Shown: one piece after another, positions 27,387 through 37,157 of the stretch
Position numbering within the stretch: position 1 is the first letter of the stretch
Layout: every line of letters starts with the position of its first letter
Assembly: GCA_947491225.1 (NCBI GenBank)
Contig: CANLIE010000003.1
Span: 62,001-126,000, forward strand
From: an uncultured Cellulophaga sp.
Lineage (GTDB): Bacteria; Bacteroidota; Bacteroidia; Flavobacteriales; Flavobacteriaceae
DNA length: 64,000 nt
Reading direction: 5' to 3'
Made by a program: the position numbers and the translations under genes
The notes under the pieces: generated by a model
What the model saw: only the letters and a program-made list of their open reading frames with translations
Database searches by the model: none
What the model was told of the DNA's origin: nothing

Positions 27387-28631
27387 TTATTTTTTAAATT
27401 TCATTAAAGTAGTAGTTATTATAGAAACACAATCCAACAATTGTTCTCTTGTCATAACTAATGGTGGTGCAAACCTAATAATGTTTCCATGTGTAGGTTT
27501 AGCCAGCAATCCGTTTTCTTTTAATGCCATACAAATATCCCAAGCTGTTGAACTTTCTTCTGTATCGTTTATTAAAATTGCATTTAACAACCCTTTTCCT
27601 CTGACCATAGAAACCAGATCACAAGAAGGTATAAACTTATTAAGCTCTTCCCTAAACAATTCTCCTAAAACTTGAGCATTATCAGCTAATTCTTCGTTCT
27701 TTACAACTTCCAATGCAGCAATTCCTACAGCAGCTGCAATAGGGTTCCCTCCAAACGTACTGCCATGATTGCCAGGCGTTATTACACTCATTACATTATC
27801 ATCTGCCAAAACTCCAGAAACTGGATATGCACCTCCAGAAAGTGCTTTCCCCAACACAAGAATATCTGGTTTAACATTTTCATGATCTACCGCTAACATT
27901 TTTCCTGTACGTGCAATACCTGTTTGTACCTCATCTGCTATAAATAAAACATTATGCTTTTCGCATAATTCCTTTGCTTTAGCTAAATAACCCTCAGATG
28001 GCACAAATACTCCTGCTTCACCCTGTATTGGTTCTACAAGAAAACCTGCTACATTTTTATTAGCAATAATTGCTTCTTCTAAAGCAGATAAATCATTATA
28101 ACCAATTTTAATAAAACCTTCTGTATATGGACCAAAATTTTTGCGTGCCACTGGGTCATTAGAAAATGAAATTATGGTAGTTGTTCGTCCGTGGAAATTA
28201 TTTTCACAAACAATAATCTCAGCTTTATTCTCAGGAATTCCTTTCTTTTCGTACGCCCATTTTCTGCATATTTTTAATGCAGTTTCAACAGCTTCTGCAC
28301 CAGTGTTCATTGGTAAATATTTATCAAAACCAAAAGTCCCCGTAATATATTTTTCAAACTTACCAAGCATATCATTATAAAAAGCCCTTGAAGTTAAAGT
28401 CAGTGTTTGCGCCTGATTAATCATTGCTTCTACAATCTTTGGGTGACAATGACCTTGGTTTACTGCCGAATATGCTGATAAAAAATCGTAATATTTTTTC
28501 CCTTCAACATCCCAAACAAAAACACCTTTACCCTTATTTAAAACTACAGGTAACGGATGGTAATTGTGTGCTCCATACTTTTGTTCCAATGCAATAGCCT
28601 CTGCAGATGCTGATCCTTGAATAACTGACAT
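27387..28631 (-). CDS. rocD: Ornithine--oxo-acid aminotransferase
   Basis: 414 residues, class III aminotransferase. Recognisable parts are [30 protein letters not shown], the [13 protein letters not shown] cofactor segment, [14 protein letters not shown] with the PLP-contacting aspartate, and the Schiff-base lysine in [11 protein letters not shown] (near residue 262). Segments and length match ornithine delta-aminotransferase, which converts ornithine and 2-oxoglutarate to glutamate semialdehyde and glutamate in arginine breakdown and proline metabolism. It is monocistronic; no other arginine genes are adjacent. The upstream region holds inverted repeats that might be operators. Confidence 0.93.
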   Translation of the reverse strand: MSVIQGSASAEAIALEQKYGAHNYHPLPVVLNKGKGVFVWDVEGKKYYDFLSAYSAVNQGHCHPKIVEAMINQAQTLTLTSRAFYNDMLGKFEKYITGTFGFDKYLPMNTGAEAVETALKICRKWAYEKKGIPENKAEIIVCENNFHGRTTTIISFSNDPVARKNFGPYTEGFIKIGYNDLSALEEAIIANKNVAGFLVEPIQGEAGVFVPSEGYLAKAKELCEKHNVLFIADEVQTGIARTGKMLAVDHENVKPDILVLGKALSGGAYPVSGVLADDNVMSVITPGNHGSTFGGNPIAAAVGIAALEVVKNEELADNAQVLGELFREELNKFIPSCDLVSMVRGKGLLNAILINDTEESSTAWDICMALKENGLLAKPTHGNIIRFAPPLVMTREQLLDCVSIITTTLMKFKK

Positions 28632-28939
28632 AATCTAATTCTTTTTGTATAATACTTAAACAATTCCTACTTAAGGAGAGAAATCACCCTGATTCTTGAA
28701 GCTCTCGCAAATTACGAATTGTAGTTCTCTCTTAAAAATAATTAAGGGTAATTATTGAAATATATTTTTAAATTAAAAGTATTCACTTAGCTGAATACAC
28801 CTAAAAGAATACACTATTATGTGTTTAATTTTGCGGTATTCATTAATTGATTTTGCTTAAAACAAACAGAGTTTCAGCACCCGTAAGTGTTTTTTCTATG
28901 ATCAGAATTAAATTTTACCACTACTATGGTAAATCTATT
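28632..28939. promoter_or_regulatory. rocD upstream region with inverted repeats
   Basis: 308 bases without a gene. It contains an imperfect inverted repeat TTAAGGAGAGAA (28672-28683) / TTCTCTCTTAA (28723-28733). Four copies of GAATAC or its complement GTATTC also occur, at 28779, 28793, 28807 and 28836. The first two copies form a 20-bp dyad. These could be regulator-binding sites for rocD (minus strand), or, for the distal ones, part of something else. A plus-strand TAATTTTG at 28826 has no plus-strand gene to serve. Confidence 0.35.
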
Positions 28940-30736
28940 TTATTTTCTATTTATTACTTTAAGAATTTTTGAAAACAATTCATTATTTTCATAAACCCCT
29001 TGGAATTCTTGAGAATGTGGTCCGTAGGCAAATACAGGAACCATTACTGCTGTATGATCGTGTGTTACAAAGCCTCCTTCTATAGTATTAGACTCTAGGT
29101 TACCACTTGTGACAGTGAATCCTGAAGTTTCATGGTCTGCCGTAATTACTACTAAAGTTTGCCCATCAGCATCAGCAAATTTTAGTGCTTCGGTAATAGC
29201 ACGATCAAAATCTATAGTTTCTGTAACAATCCCTTTTGTATTATTTTGATGACCAAAACTATCTATTTTTGCTGCTTCTACCATTAAAAAAAACGGTTTA
29301 TTTTTTCTATCTAAATACTGAATTCCAGCCTTAGTGGTCGCTGCCAATAAGTTTCCTCTTCCTTCCATCATTGATGGGACTCCTTGTGCAGATAGAAAAA
29401 CGCCCACTCTGCTAGACTCAATAGTATTAAGGGCTTCAATATTATTTATAACTTTAAAGGTATCTGATAAGGGTAAGCCCATAAATGCATTTGCTCCTCC
29501 TCCAGCAAAAAAATGCAATTTACTAGATAACAAATCCTTAGCTATTGCATCAGTATGTGAACGGTCTATTTGATGTGCATAAAAAGAAGCTGGTGTTGCA
29601 CCCGTCATTTTGTCTGTTGTGATAATGCCTGTTTTGTAATTTTTATCAAATAGTAATTCTGTAATTGACTGCAATGGTTCTCCATTTACATTGGTACCTA
29701 TTGCTCTGTTATTGGTTTTTTCTCCTGTTGCTATTGCTGTTCCTGCTCCAGCGGAATCTGTAGTTAAATCATCTGCAGATTGGGTTTTTATAAATCCTAT
29801 ACTTTTTAATTGTGTTAATGACAAGGCTCCATTATTTGCTAAAACGGCAGATGATATTTGTGATAATCCATTGCCATCACCTATCAATAAAATAACATTC
29901 TTAATTGGAGAACTTTTTTGATCCACATAATATGTTGGTATGTATACTTCTGAAAAAACAGTGGCTACAGCTGTTCTTTTAGAAAGATTACTCACATAAG
30001 TTTCACATGCATAGGGAGTATCAGTATTTATGATATCTACTTTAAGTTCTGTAAATGTTCTCCAAGCTGTTTTTGTATCTGGAGTTGCCCAAAAACGGAA
30101 TGGTTTTCCTAATTTCTTTGCTTTTTTTAACACCGCAGAAACTTTATCAAAATCTTTATGTGTCAATCTACCTAATCCATTCCATTCAGAATAATTTCTA
30201 AAACTAGTACTAACCATAGCTACTTTAGTCCAATTTTTTGCAGCTAAAGTATTTTCTATCACTTGGTGATCAAAATAGATATAATTTGGGTAGGTGGCAT
30301 ATTTATTTGGGTTTGGTCTATTACCAGAGATTATAATCTTTATGTTGGAGCTATTTATTATTTTAGAATATGCAGCTAAAACGTCAATTAGTTTATTTAA
30401 GGTTTTATTAGCATCAGATTTTATATCTATTAACAGAAATAATTCTTGATTCTTTCTATATTTCATTTTTAAAGCCGATTCTAAAGGTTTTAGATATAAT
30501 GCCTCCAATGTTCTTGTTGGCACAATATCTTCCTCATTATGAGCAACATATAAATCGTTATTTTTTAAAAAAATATCCGCTTCTATTGAATTTGCTCCAT
30601 TTGAATAAGCGTTCCAAAATGGAATTGTTTGGTTATAATCATTATGAGAATGTATTTTAGGTGCATTCTGAGCTATTGATAGATTGTAATTTATAATAAA
30701 AAATAAAATAAAGTAATAATTTCTTAATGTTTTCAT
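28940..30736 (-). CDS. Secreted PI-PLC/GDPD-like phosphodiesterase fused to alkaline phosphatase
   Basis: 598 residues from the ATG at 30736 (a GTG at 30742 is also possible). The signal peptide ends in SIAQ. The N-terminal domain (about 25-265) resembles the PI-PLC/glycerophosphodiesterase TIM barrel: HSHNDYNQTIPF with the catalytic-type histidine, NSIEADIFLKNNDLYVAHNEED, LFLLIDIKSDA, and FWATPD. The C-terminal domain (about 280-597) is an alkaline phosphatase: LLIGDGNG metal aspartate, nucleophile serine in TDSAGAGTA (near 326), DSFGHQNN, and VITADHETSGF. The fusion could hydrolyse a phosphodiester and then the monoester. Its start is 7 bases after the neighbouring alkaline phosphatase gene. 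Confidence 0.88.
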   Translation of the reverse strand: MKTLRNYYFILFFIINYNLSIAQNAPKIHSHNDYNQTIPFWNAYSNGANSIEADIFLKNNDLYVAHNEEDIVPTRTLEALYLKPLESALKMKYRKNQELFLLIDIKSDANKTLNKLIDVLAAYSKIINSSNIKIIISGNRPNPNKYATYPNYIYFDHQVIENTLAAKNWTKVAMVSTSFRNYSEWNGLGRLTHKDFDKVSAVLKKAKKLGKPFRFWATPDTKTAWRTFTELKVDIINTDTPYACETYVSNLSKRTAVATVFSEVYIPTYYVDQKSSPIKNVILLIGDGNGLSQISSAVLANNGALSLTQLKSIGFIKTQSADDLTTDSAGAGTAIATGEKTNNRAIGTNVNGEPLQSITELLFDKNYKTGIITTDKMTGATPASFYAHQIDRSHTDAIAKDLLSSKLHFFAGGGANAFMGLPLSDTFKVINNIEALNTIESSRVGVFLSAQGVPSMMEGRGNLLAATTKAGIQYLDRKNKPFFLMVEAAKIDSFGHQNNTKGIVTETIDFDRAITEALKFADADGQTLVVITADHETSGFTVTSGNLESNTIEGGFVTHDHTAVMVPVFAYGPHSQEFQGVYENNELFSKILKVINRK

Positions 30737-30743
30737 TTTCACT

Positions 30744-31877
30744 TTAGTTGTTATTTAGAACTTCAAACATTTTGTTGTAAATCTTGTTGTTTTCATAAAT
30801 ACCTTGAAATACCTCTGCTCCTTTACCTTTTGCAAAAACTGGTATTAATTCTGCTGTATGCTGATTAGAATTAAAATATACAGCTACTTTTTCAGGAACT
30901 TCCTTTTTTTCTCCTGTAGATTTATTTGTTTCATAAAACTTACCTACACTTACCCCTCCTGTTTCGTGATCTGCAGTTACAATAAGTAAAGTATTTGGGT
31001 GGTTTTCTACATATTTTAAAACAGTTCCTAATGTTCTATCAAAATCTGCGACTTCAGTTATCAACATTTCTGAGTTTTCAGCGTGTCCGCCCCAATCTAT
31101 AAAAGAACCTTCTATCATTATGAAAAAAGGTGCTTTTTTTTCATCAAAATAATTAAGAGCCATAGAAGTAGCCTCATTTAAAAAATCTTTCCTTCCTTTT
31201 ATTATAGAAGGCAATTCATCATCCGCTAAGATATAAGCGTTAGGTCTATCTAAAACTGCTTTAGAAAGTTGTACTGTATCTAAATGATAATCATTCTCAT
31301 ATAGCTTTGTAAAAAGGTTTTTACCATCGGTACGATTATTAAAAAACTTTTGCCCTCCTCCTGCAAAAAAATCTACTTTGGTATTAATTAATTGTTCGGC
31401 AATTTCTTCATGCATATCTCTATCTAACACATGTGCATAAAAGGCTGCTGGGGTAGCGTGTGTAATACTTGTTAAACTAATTAACCCTGTTTGATAACCT
31501 TTTTTCTTAAGTTGTTCCAGAATAGTTTCTTGTATAATACTGTCTTTAGAAACCCCAATAGCTCTATTATAGGTTTTCTTTCCTGTTGAGAAAGCAGTTG
31601 CTCCTGCAGCTGAATCTGTTACAGTATTACTTGTACTAGAAGTTTTTATTAAGCCAATATGCTGAAATTGCTGAAAGTTAGGAGTGTTTTCTCCAAAATA
31701 AAAGGCGGTGGTTATTTGTGGAAGCCCCATACCATCTCCAATCATAAAGATTATACTTAAAGGCTCTCTAGCTTCTTTTTCAATTTCTAACTTTTTTTGT
31801 TTAGGGTTTTCTGAACAACCAACATACAATAAACAAGTGAAAACTAAATATTTGATTTTTAATGGATTTTTCATCAT
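30744..31877 (-). CDS. Alkaline phosphatase, predicted lipoprotein
   Basis: 377 residues. The signal peptide has the lipobox YVGC (lipid-modified C21). PhoA-family residues are GDGMGLPQ near 43, the nucleophile serine in VTDSAAGA (near 88), DWGGHAEN and VTADHETGG, with the GVS extension. It is shorter than E. coli PhoA (about 450 residues), as in many Bacteroidota copies. It releases phosphate from monoesters in the periplasm or at the surface. It is tightly linked to the fusion gene downstream and separated by 359 bases and a hairpin from susD upstream. Confidence 0.9.
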   Translation of the reverse strand: MMKNPLKIKYLVFTCLLYVGCSENPKQKKLEIEKEAREPLSIIFMIGDGMGLPQITTAFYFGENTPNFQQFQHIGLIKTSSTSNTVTDSAAGATAFSTGKKTYNRAIGVSKDSIIQETILEQLKKKGYQTGLISLTSITHATPAAFYAHVLDRDMHEEIAEQLINTKVDFFAGGGQKFFNNRTDGKNLFTKLYENDYHLDTVQLSKAVLDRPNAYILADDELPSIIKGRKDFLNEATSMALNYFDEKKAPFFIMIEGSFIDWGGHAENSEMLITEVADFDRTLGTVLKYVENHPNTLLIVTADHETGGVSVGKFYETNKSTGEKKEVPEKVAVYFNSNQHTAELIPVFAKGKGAEVFQGIYENNKIYNKMFEVLNNN

Positions 31878-32236
31878 TAAAATAAATTATAAATTTTTAA
31901 TATTATTTTTGTTACATATCCGTTTTTAATCATATAATGACTATGTTACCTTGAATTTATTTCAGGATCACATTACACTGTTTTACAGCAGAATAGATTC
32001 ATAAACAAGTTCTGAATAACACTATCCTTAACCTTACATCACTTAACGGGGATATAAATTATTTTTTATTAAAAGGGAGCCTTTTACAACTCCCTTAAAA
32101 AAACTAAGTCAAAAAAAACTAAGTCAAAAAAAAATACTTTAATATCTTATACTTTGATTTAATAACATTGCTTTTATTTCGTTTATTTTTTAGATTATAA
32201 AACGGACAGTATGATTGCCCATTTTTGAAACTTTTA
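31878..32236. other. Intergenic region between alkaline phosphatase and susD-like genes
   Basis: 359 bases without a gene. It holds the terminator-like hairpin at 32070-32100 and, beside it, two tandem 15-base units containing ACTAAGTC (32104-32125). The AT-rich remainder probably contains the promoter for the phosphatase pair, but I could not pick a convincing TAnnTTTG box. Confidence 0.45.
32070..32100 (-). terminator. Probable terminator after the susC/susD-like pair
   Basis: AAGGGAG / CTCCCTT forms a 7-bp stem with a 10-base loop, followed on the minus strand by TTAATAAAAAA. It lies about 140 bases after the susD stop. It is of moderate strength, and some read-through into the phosphatase genes is plausible. 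Confidence 0.45.
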
Positions 32237-33991
32237 TTAATAACCTTGGTTTTGTTTTAAGAATCCCTCTATACCAGAAGCACCATCAATAGCACTTTGC
32301 GGAATTGGAAATAATCGTTTATTTACATCAGTACTGGTTTTTTCCGTCCAAGAATCTTCGTATTTACCAAAACGAATTTGATCCGTTCTTCTGAAACCTT
32401 CCCAATACAATTCAAAACCACGCTCTCTAAATAAAATATCTAAATCAATTACTTTTAATGCTGCAGGAGTTTGATTTGGTCTCGCTGTTCTTGAAGTTCT
32501 CACAATGTTCACGTCTTCCAATGCACCTCCAATATCTCCATTTCTTAATTTTGCTTCTGCTCGAATTAGGTAAATCTCTGCTAAACGCATCAACACTAAA
32601 TCTACACTACTGAAATTGTTACCATTGGGTGAAGTACGACTAAATTGGTATTTAGCAGGTCGGTAGCCTTTGTTGTGTAAAGAGCCTTCAATGGTAAAGT
32701 TAACATCTAAAGTATGATTTACATAGCCTACATCTCTATCTGGCCCATTTCCTTTTCGTTGTAGTACAGGATAAATTCTAACACCATCATCGCAGGTCAA
32801 AAACGCACCATCATCACCTTTTCTAGGCCCCCATTGAATACCACGTAAAATACCTCTATCCATTTCAAACTCTTTAGGTGCTATACAGTAATAACTATTA
32901 TCGGTTTCTGTTGCAACTAATTTCTCTCGATTTGCAAAATCTTGTAATTGTACATCAGGTATTATAGTGTTTTTTTGATAGAATCTTGCATCGGCCTCTG
33001 CTGGATCAACAGCCCCGTATGCATCAACCCATGTTTGATAAAAGTCTGAAGTAATTGATGGTCCATCTGTACCATCTGCACTTGTAAATTCAGGCCTAGG
33101 AAACATAGATCCTGCTATAGGCCAATATGCCCAACGACTGTGCTCTCTTTTTAATACTCCACGTTGATCTAAAGCAAAAATCAATTCTGGATTATCACGA
33201 TTATCATCATTAAACAATTCAAAATATTCTGGAGATAAACTAAACTGACCCGAGTTAATGATATTATTGGCATACTGAATTGCCTTATCCATATCAGCAG
33301 TTGTAAAATCAGGAGTACCATAAGGGTCACGATACACTGGGCTATTCAAATATAGTCTTGCCAATACTCCCCAGACAACTGATTGGTTCATCCTACCTGA
33401 TCCTCTATCGGTATTGATGACATCTACTACAGCCAATAGTTCGCTTTCAATATAGTCTATAGCCTTTTGTGTTCTTAAGACTTCAGAAAGCTCATTTGAA
33501 GCTTCTTTTTTAAATACAACACCCCAACTATCTAAACTTAGCATATTCAAATACGCTCTTAATGCTCTCATTTCATACAAAGCTTCGGTAGCTTCGTTAT
33601 CACCTTCCTTAGATAACGGCGTTAATACTTCAATGGCCGCTAAGGTCCTTGATATATTAGTGGTAAGCTCATTCCACGAACTGCCTACTAAATCATTGGA
33701 CGGTGTAACAGTATGCGAATGTGTTGCTATAAATTTACCCCCATCAAACCAATCTGTACCGCCACGGTATGGCAATATAGCTTCATCAGAAGCAATTAAT
33801 TGTAACCCATAGTAATTGGTATGTCTCCAGGTCCAAGAAACCTGACCATATGCAGGTGCAATTGCACCACTAATGGTCTTGGCCTGCCCTCCAAATTCTG
33901 ATTCATCAAGTCTTTCTTCCTCTAAATCTGTACAACTCCAATTTAAAAGAGAAGCAATCAATAGTACTGTAATTAAGATTTTATTTTGCAT
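32237..33991 (-). CDS. SusD/RagB-family outer-membrane nutrient-binding lipoprotein
   Basis: 584 residues. The signal peptide has the lipobox NWSC, followed by the surface-export acidic stretch DLEEERLDESEFGG. The TPR-rich SusD architecture is visible in EALYEMRALRAYLNMLSLDSWG (given in part), VVWGVLARLYLN, VLMRLAEIYLIRAEAKLR, and the C-terminal LFRERGFELYWEGFRRTDQIRFG. SusD proteins sit on the outer surface and hand ligand to the SusC channel; here the susC-like gene lies 19 bases upstream. The ligand is not known, and the surrounding phosphatases suggest a phosphorylated compound. Confidence 0.93.
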   Translation of the reverse strand: MQNKILITVLLIASLLNWSCTDLEEERLDESEFGGQAKTISGAIAPAYGQVSWTWRHTNYYGLQLIASDEAILPYRGGTDWFDGGKFIATHSHTVTPSNDLVGSSWNELTTNISRTLAAIEVLTPLSKEGDNEATEALYEMRALRAYLNMLSLDSWGVVFKKEASNELSEVLRTQKAIDYIESELLAVVDVINTDRGSGRMNQSVVWGVLARLYLNSPVYRDPYGTPDFTTADMDKAIQYANNIINSGQFSLSPEYFELFNDDNRDNPELIFALDQRGVLKREHSRWAYWPIAGSMFPRPEFTSADGTDGPSITSDFYQTWVDAYGAVDPAEADARFYQKNTIIPDVQLQDFANREKLVATETDNSYYCIAPKEFEMDRGILRGIQWGPRKGDDGAFLTCDDGVRIYPVLQRKGNGPDRDVGYVNHTLDVNFTIEGSLHNKGYRPAKYQFSRTSPNGNNFSSVDLVLMRLAEIYLIRAEAKLRNGDIGGALEDVNIVRTSRTARPNQTPAALKVIDLDILFRERGFELYWEGFRRTDQIRFGKYEDSWTEKTSTDVNKRLFPIPQSAIDGASGIEGFLKQNQGY

Positions 33992-34010
33992 GTTTAAAAC
34001 AATTTTTTTA

Positions 34011-36983
34011 TTAGAATGATACGTTTAAGCCAAATAAAAATGTTCTTGGCGTAGGATAAGTAAATCTATCTATACCAAAGGTTTGAATACCATCTATATC
34101 ACTACCTGTATTTACCTCTGGATCAAACCCAGTATAATTGGTAATTACAAATAAGTTTTGCCCCGTTATAGAAAAACGGATACTGTTAAAATAGTCTTCA
34201 AACCCGCCTGTTGGGTTTAGGGTATAGGCCAAAGTAGCGTTGTTTAGCCTAAGGAAACCACCATCTTCTAAATAACGTGTTGACACCTCATTTGAATTAC
34301 TAATGTCTTCATTAGGAAACTGTCTTGCAAAATCTGTACTGTTCAAGTTTCTACTCAATTGACCTTTGCTAAATAATGTCATCGCTGTATGGTTATAAAT
34401 TTTATTGCCTGAAACTCCATTGAAGTTTAGGCCTAATGATAAATCTTTGTATTTAAAATTTAGGAAGAAAGCGTAGAGCAAATTAGGTAATGCACTACCT
34501 GCAGCAAAACGGTCATTATCTAAAGATTCCCCATCAGCAACCACATCTCTAAACTCATTAAAACCATCAGCATTTATACCCATAAAATCTTTTATATAGA
34601 ATGTACCTACTGGCTCATTGTTAAGATATCCATTGATTGTGGCTCCTGTTTGTCCACTACCACTTGCTGCCCCTGTGGTAAGAATGGAATAAGGTGAATT
34701 AACCACTTTATTATTGGTATGGGAAAAATTACCCCCAATATTATATAAAAAATCTTTTGTGATATCGCTACTATAATCCAACGCAAATTCAATACCTGAG
34801 TTTTGAATCTCCATATCCTCTATATTTGTCCAGAATTTTTGAGTAGGCTGAATAGGATCAATCTTAAAAGCAAACAAAACCACATTGCTGGTTACTTTAT
34901 TAAAGTAATCTAAAGATCCTGTTAATCTATTGTTTAATAGACCAAAATCTAGCCCAATAGTAGTTTGTGTTGCAACTTCCCATTGCAAATCTGGATTGGC
35001 CGTACGTACTGCTACAGTTCCAAATGGATAATCATCTAAGGTGGCAGCATTAGGATCTAATGGGTAGGTATCATTATTATTCTTTGAATCAATAAAACTT
35101 GCCAAACTTACTTTACTATCTATACCATCTTGATTACCTGTTTGCCCCCAACTTGCGCGTAGTTTTAAAACATTGAACAAGTTACTATTCTCCATAAAAT
35201 TTTCATTTGTAATATTCCATCCCAAACCAATAGAAGGGAAATAACCATATTTATTATTTTTTCCAAATTTTGATGAGCCATCTGCTCTCATAGTAGCAGT
35301 TAATAAATATTTTCTGTCATATGAATAGTTTAACCTACCAAAAAAAGATTGAAGCTCATTTTTAGTAGCTACTGTACTGAGTGTTGTTGGTAAGTTATCT
35401 GTACTTATTTGATCTTGAAATCTGGGTTCAATTCCGTTATCGGCAAAACCATCTAATTCTAGTCGTTTGAACTCCAATTCGGTTTTCTGATAGGAATGCC
35501 CCGCTAAAACAACTGCATTATGCTTCCCTTTATCAAAAACATAGGTCAAGGTATTTTCAATCAAGGTATTGCTATTGGTTGTTGTAAAGGTGTTTAAAAA
35601 ACCGTCTTCACTTCCTTCCAATTGAGGAAAAGGCATTTGCTGTTGGTCTCTTACTGTAGAAGAATAATCTACACCTAAATTTATCTTATAAGTTAAGCCT
35701 TTCATAATTTCTAATGAAGGAGCAATATTTGCTAGAATTCGGTTGCTTTTTGCTAAATCAGTATAAATTTGATTTCGAAGAATAGGGTTTAATCGTTCGT
35801 CTAAAAAAGTAGGTTCTCCATTCGTATATACTGGAATGGTTGGGTTTAACCCTAGCATATCGGAAGTTGTAGAAGCTGCATTTGCCCTTTCATTTAAAAT
35901 TCTAGAAGCCGTTAAATTAAAGTCTACTTTAAAACGATTTTTCAATGCTTTTTGAGTAATATTTACTCGCCCTGAATATCTTTTTAAAGAACTATTTTCA
36001 AAAATGCCTTCCTGATTATTAAGACCAGTAGATACAAAATAGGAAAACTCATCACTAACTCCTCCGCTCATAGAAAAGTTTATATTCTTTGTAATACCTG
36101 TTCTGGTTAACTCATCTTGCCAGTCAGTATTACCACCTTGATCATCTAAAGTACCCCCTGCAGCAATAACCTGTTGTCTAAATTCATCTGCGCTAAAAAC
36201 ATCGATTTTGTTTGAAATTGACGACATTGCTGTGGACACAGATAAGTTCATTTCCATTTTACCAGATTTTCCTTTTTTGGTTGTGATAACAACTACTCCA
36301 TTAGCAGCACGTGCTCCATAAATAGCGGTAGCAGAAGCATCTTTTAAGACATCTATTGCAGCAATATCTTCTGGATTGATAAAGTTTAAAGGATTTGATA
36401 CCAAACCAGTTGTACTATTATCTATTACAAAACCATCAATTACAAAAAGTGGTGTTGTACCTGATCGTAAACTTCCCATACCACGGATGATTATGTTTTG
36501 AGAAGCTCCAGGCTCACCACTTACAGATGTAACGTTTACACCTGCTAATTTGCCTTGTAATAATTGACCAGGATTAGTTACTACCCCTTTGTTAAAATTT
36601 TTGCTCTTAACAGAAGCAATTGAACCTGTTACATCCGATTTTTTTTGCGAACCGTATCCTACAATAACCACTTCATCCAAAACACTAGTTTTTTCATTTA
36701 AAACAACTGTTAAAGTTTGGTTTCCAGAATAAGGAACTTCTTTTGTTTCATACCCTAAGTACGAAAAAACTAAAATGCCTTTCTCGTCTTTTAATTGTAT
36801 GGTAAAATCCCCATCAAAGTTTGTAGATACACCTTTAGTTGATTCTCCTTTTAAAACAATTGTAACGCCAGGCAATGACATCTGGTCAGTATTGGAAACA
36901 ACGGTTCCAGACACAGTTACTTGTGAAAAGGAGTATGATATACTCCCTAAAACAAGAATTAATATTAAGTACTTTTTTTTCAT
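34011..36983 (-). CDS. SusC/RagA-family TonB-dependent outer-membrane transporter
   Basis: 990 residues. The signal peptide ends near SYSFSQ. An N-terminal carboxypeptidase-regulatory domain (about 22-100: VTVSGTVVSNTDQMSLPGV, GVSTNFDGDFTI) is followed by a TonB-box-like DEVVIVGYGSQKKSDVTGSI. The plug domain has IRGMGSLRSGTTPLFVIDG, then DVLKDASATAIYGARAANGV. A 22-strand barrel ends in the terminal aromatic FGLNVSF. It imports oligomeric ligands with the SusD lid and TonB energy. A -7-like TAATTTTG lies 23 bases upstream of the ATG. Confidence 0.94.
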   Translation of the reverse strand: MKKKYLILILVLGSISYSFSQVTVSGTVVSNTDQMSLPGVTIVLKGESTKGVSTNFDGDFTIQLKDEKGILVFSYLGYETKEVPYSGNQTLTVVLNEKTSVLDEVVIVGYGSQKKSDVTGSIASVKSKNFNKGVVTNPGQLLQGKLAGVNVTSVSGEPGASQNIIIRGMGSLRSGTTPLFVIDGFVIDNSTTGLVSNPLNFINPEDIAAIDVLKDASATAIYGARAANGVVVITTKKGKSGKMEMNLSVSTAMSSISNKIDVFSADEFRQQVIAAGGTLDDQGGNTDWQDELTRTGITKNINFSMSGGVSDEFSYFVSTGLNNQEGIFENSSLKRYSGRVNITQKALKNRFKVDFNLTASRILNERANAASTTSDMLGLNPTIPVYTNGEPTFLDERLNPILRNQIYTDLAKSNRILANIAPSLEIMKGLTYKINLGVDYSSTVRDQQQMPFPQLEGSEDGFLNTFTTTNSNTLIENTLTYVFDKGKHNAVVLAGHSYQKTELEFKRLELDGFADNGIEPRFQDQISTDNLPTTLSTVATKNELQSFFGRLNYSYDRKYLLTATMRADGSSKFGKNNKYGYFPSIGLGWNITNENFMENSNLFNVLKLRASWGQTGNQDGIDSKVSLASFIDSKNNNDTYPLDPNAATLDDYPFGTVAVRTANPDLQWEVATQTTIGLDFGLLNNRLTGSLDYFNKVTSNVVLFAFKIDPIQPTQKFWTNIEDMEIQNSGIEFALDYSSDITKDFLYNIGGNFSHTNNKVVNSPYSILTTGAASGSGQTGATINGYLNNEPVGTFYIKDFMGINADGFNEFRDVVADGESLDNDRFAAGSALPNLLYAFFLNFKYKDLSLGLNFNGVSGNKIYNHTAMTLFSKGQLSRNLNSTDFARQFPNEDISNSNEVSTRYLEDGGFLRLNNATLAYTLNPTGGFEDYFNSIRFSITGQNLFVITNYTGFDPEVNTGSDIDGIQTFGIDRFTYPTPRTFLFGLNVSF

Positions 36984-37006
36984 GTGAATGTAATTTTTAT
37001 TTACAT

Positions 37007-37014
37007 CAAAATTA
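37007..37014 (-). promoter_or_regulatory. Candidate -7 promoter element of the susC-like gene
   Basis: On the minus strand TAATTTTG matches TAnnTTTG and lies 23 bases before the ATG at 36983. No clear -33 box is seen, as expected if an activator such as the adjacent regulator is required. Confidence 0.4.
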
Positions 37015-37157
37015 TTTTAACTTTAGCTATACTTAGAGGATTTTTGTTTCCAAGAGGAGGATTAGTCATTCAAATTAGCGTAAAAAACAGATATAAGAAG
37101 TGTACTTTGGTTGCACTAACAATAACCTAACATTGAGAATATATTACAGTAACAATT

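Noticed and set aside
32101-32130. Tandem ACTAAGTC-containing repeat as a CRISPR-like array
   Set aside because: Only two units, 15-base period, no spacers and no cas genes; a simple duplication next to a poly-A tract.
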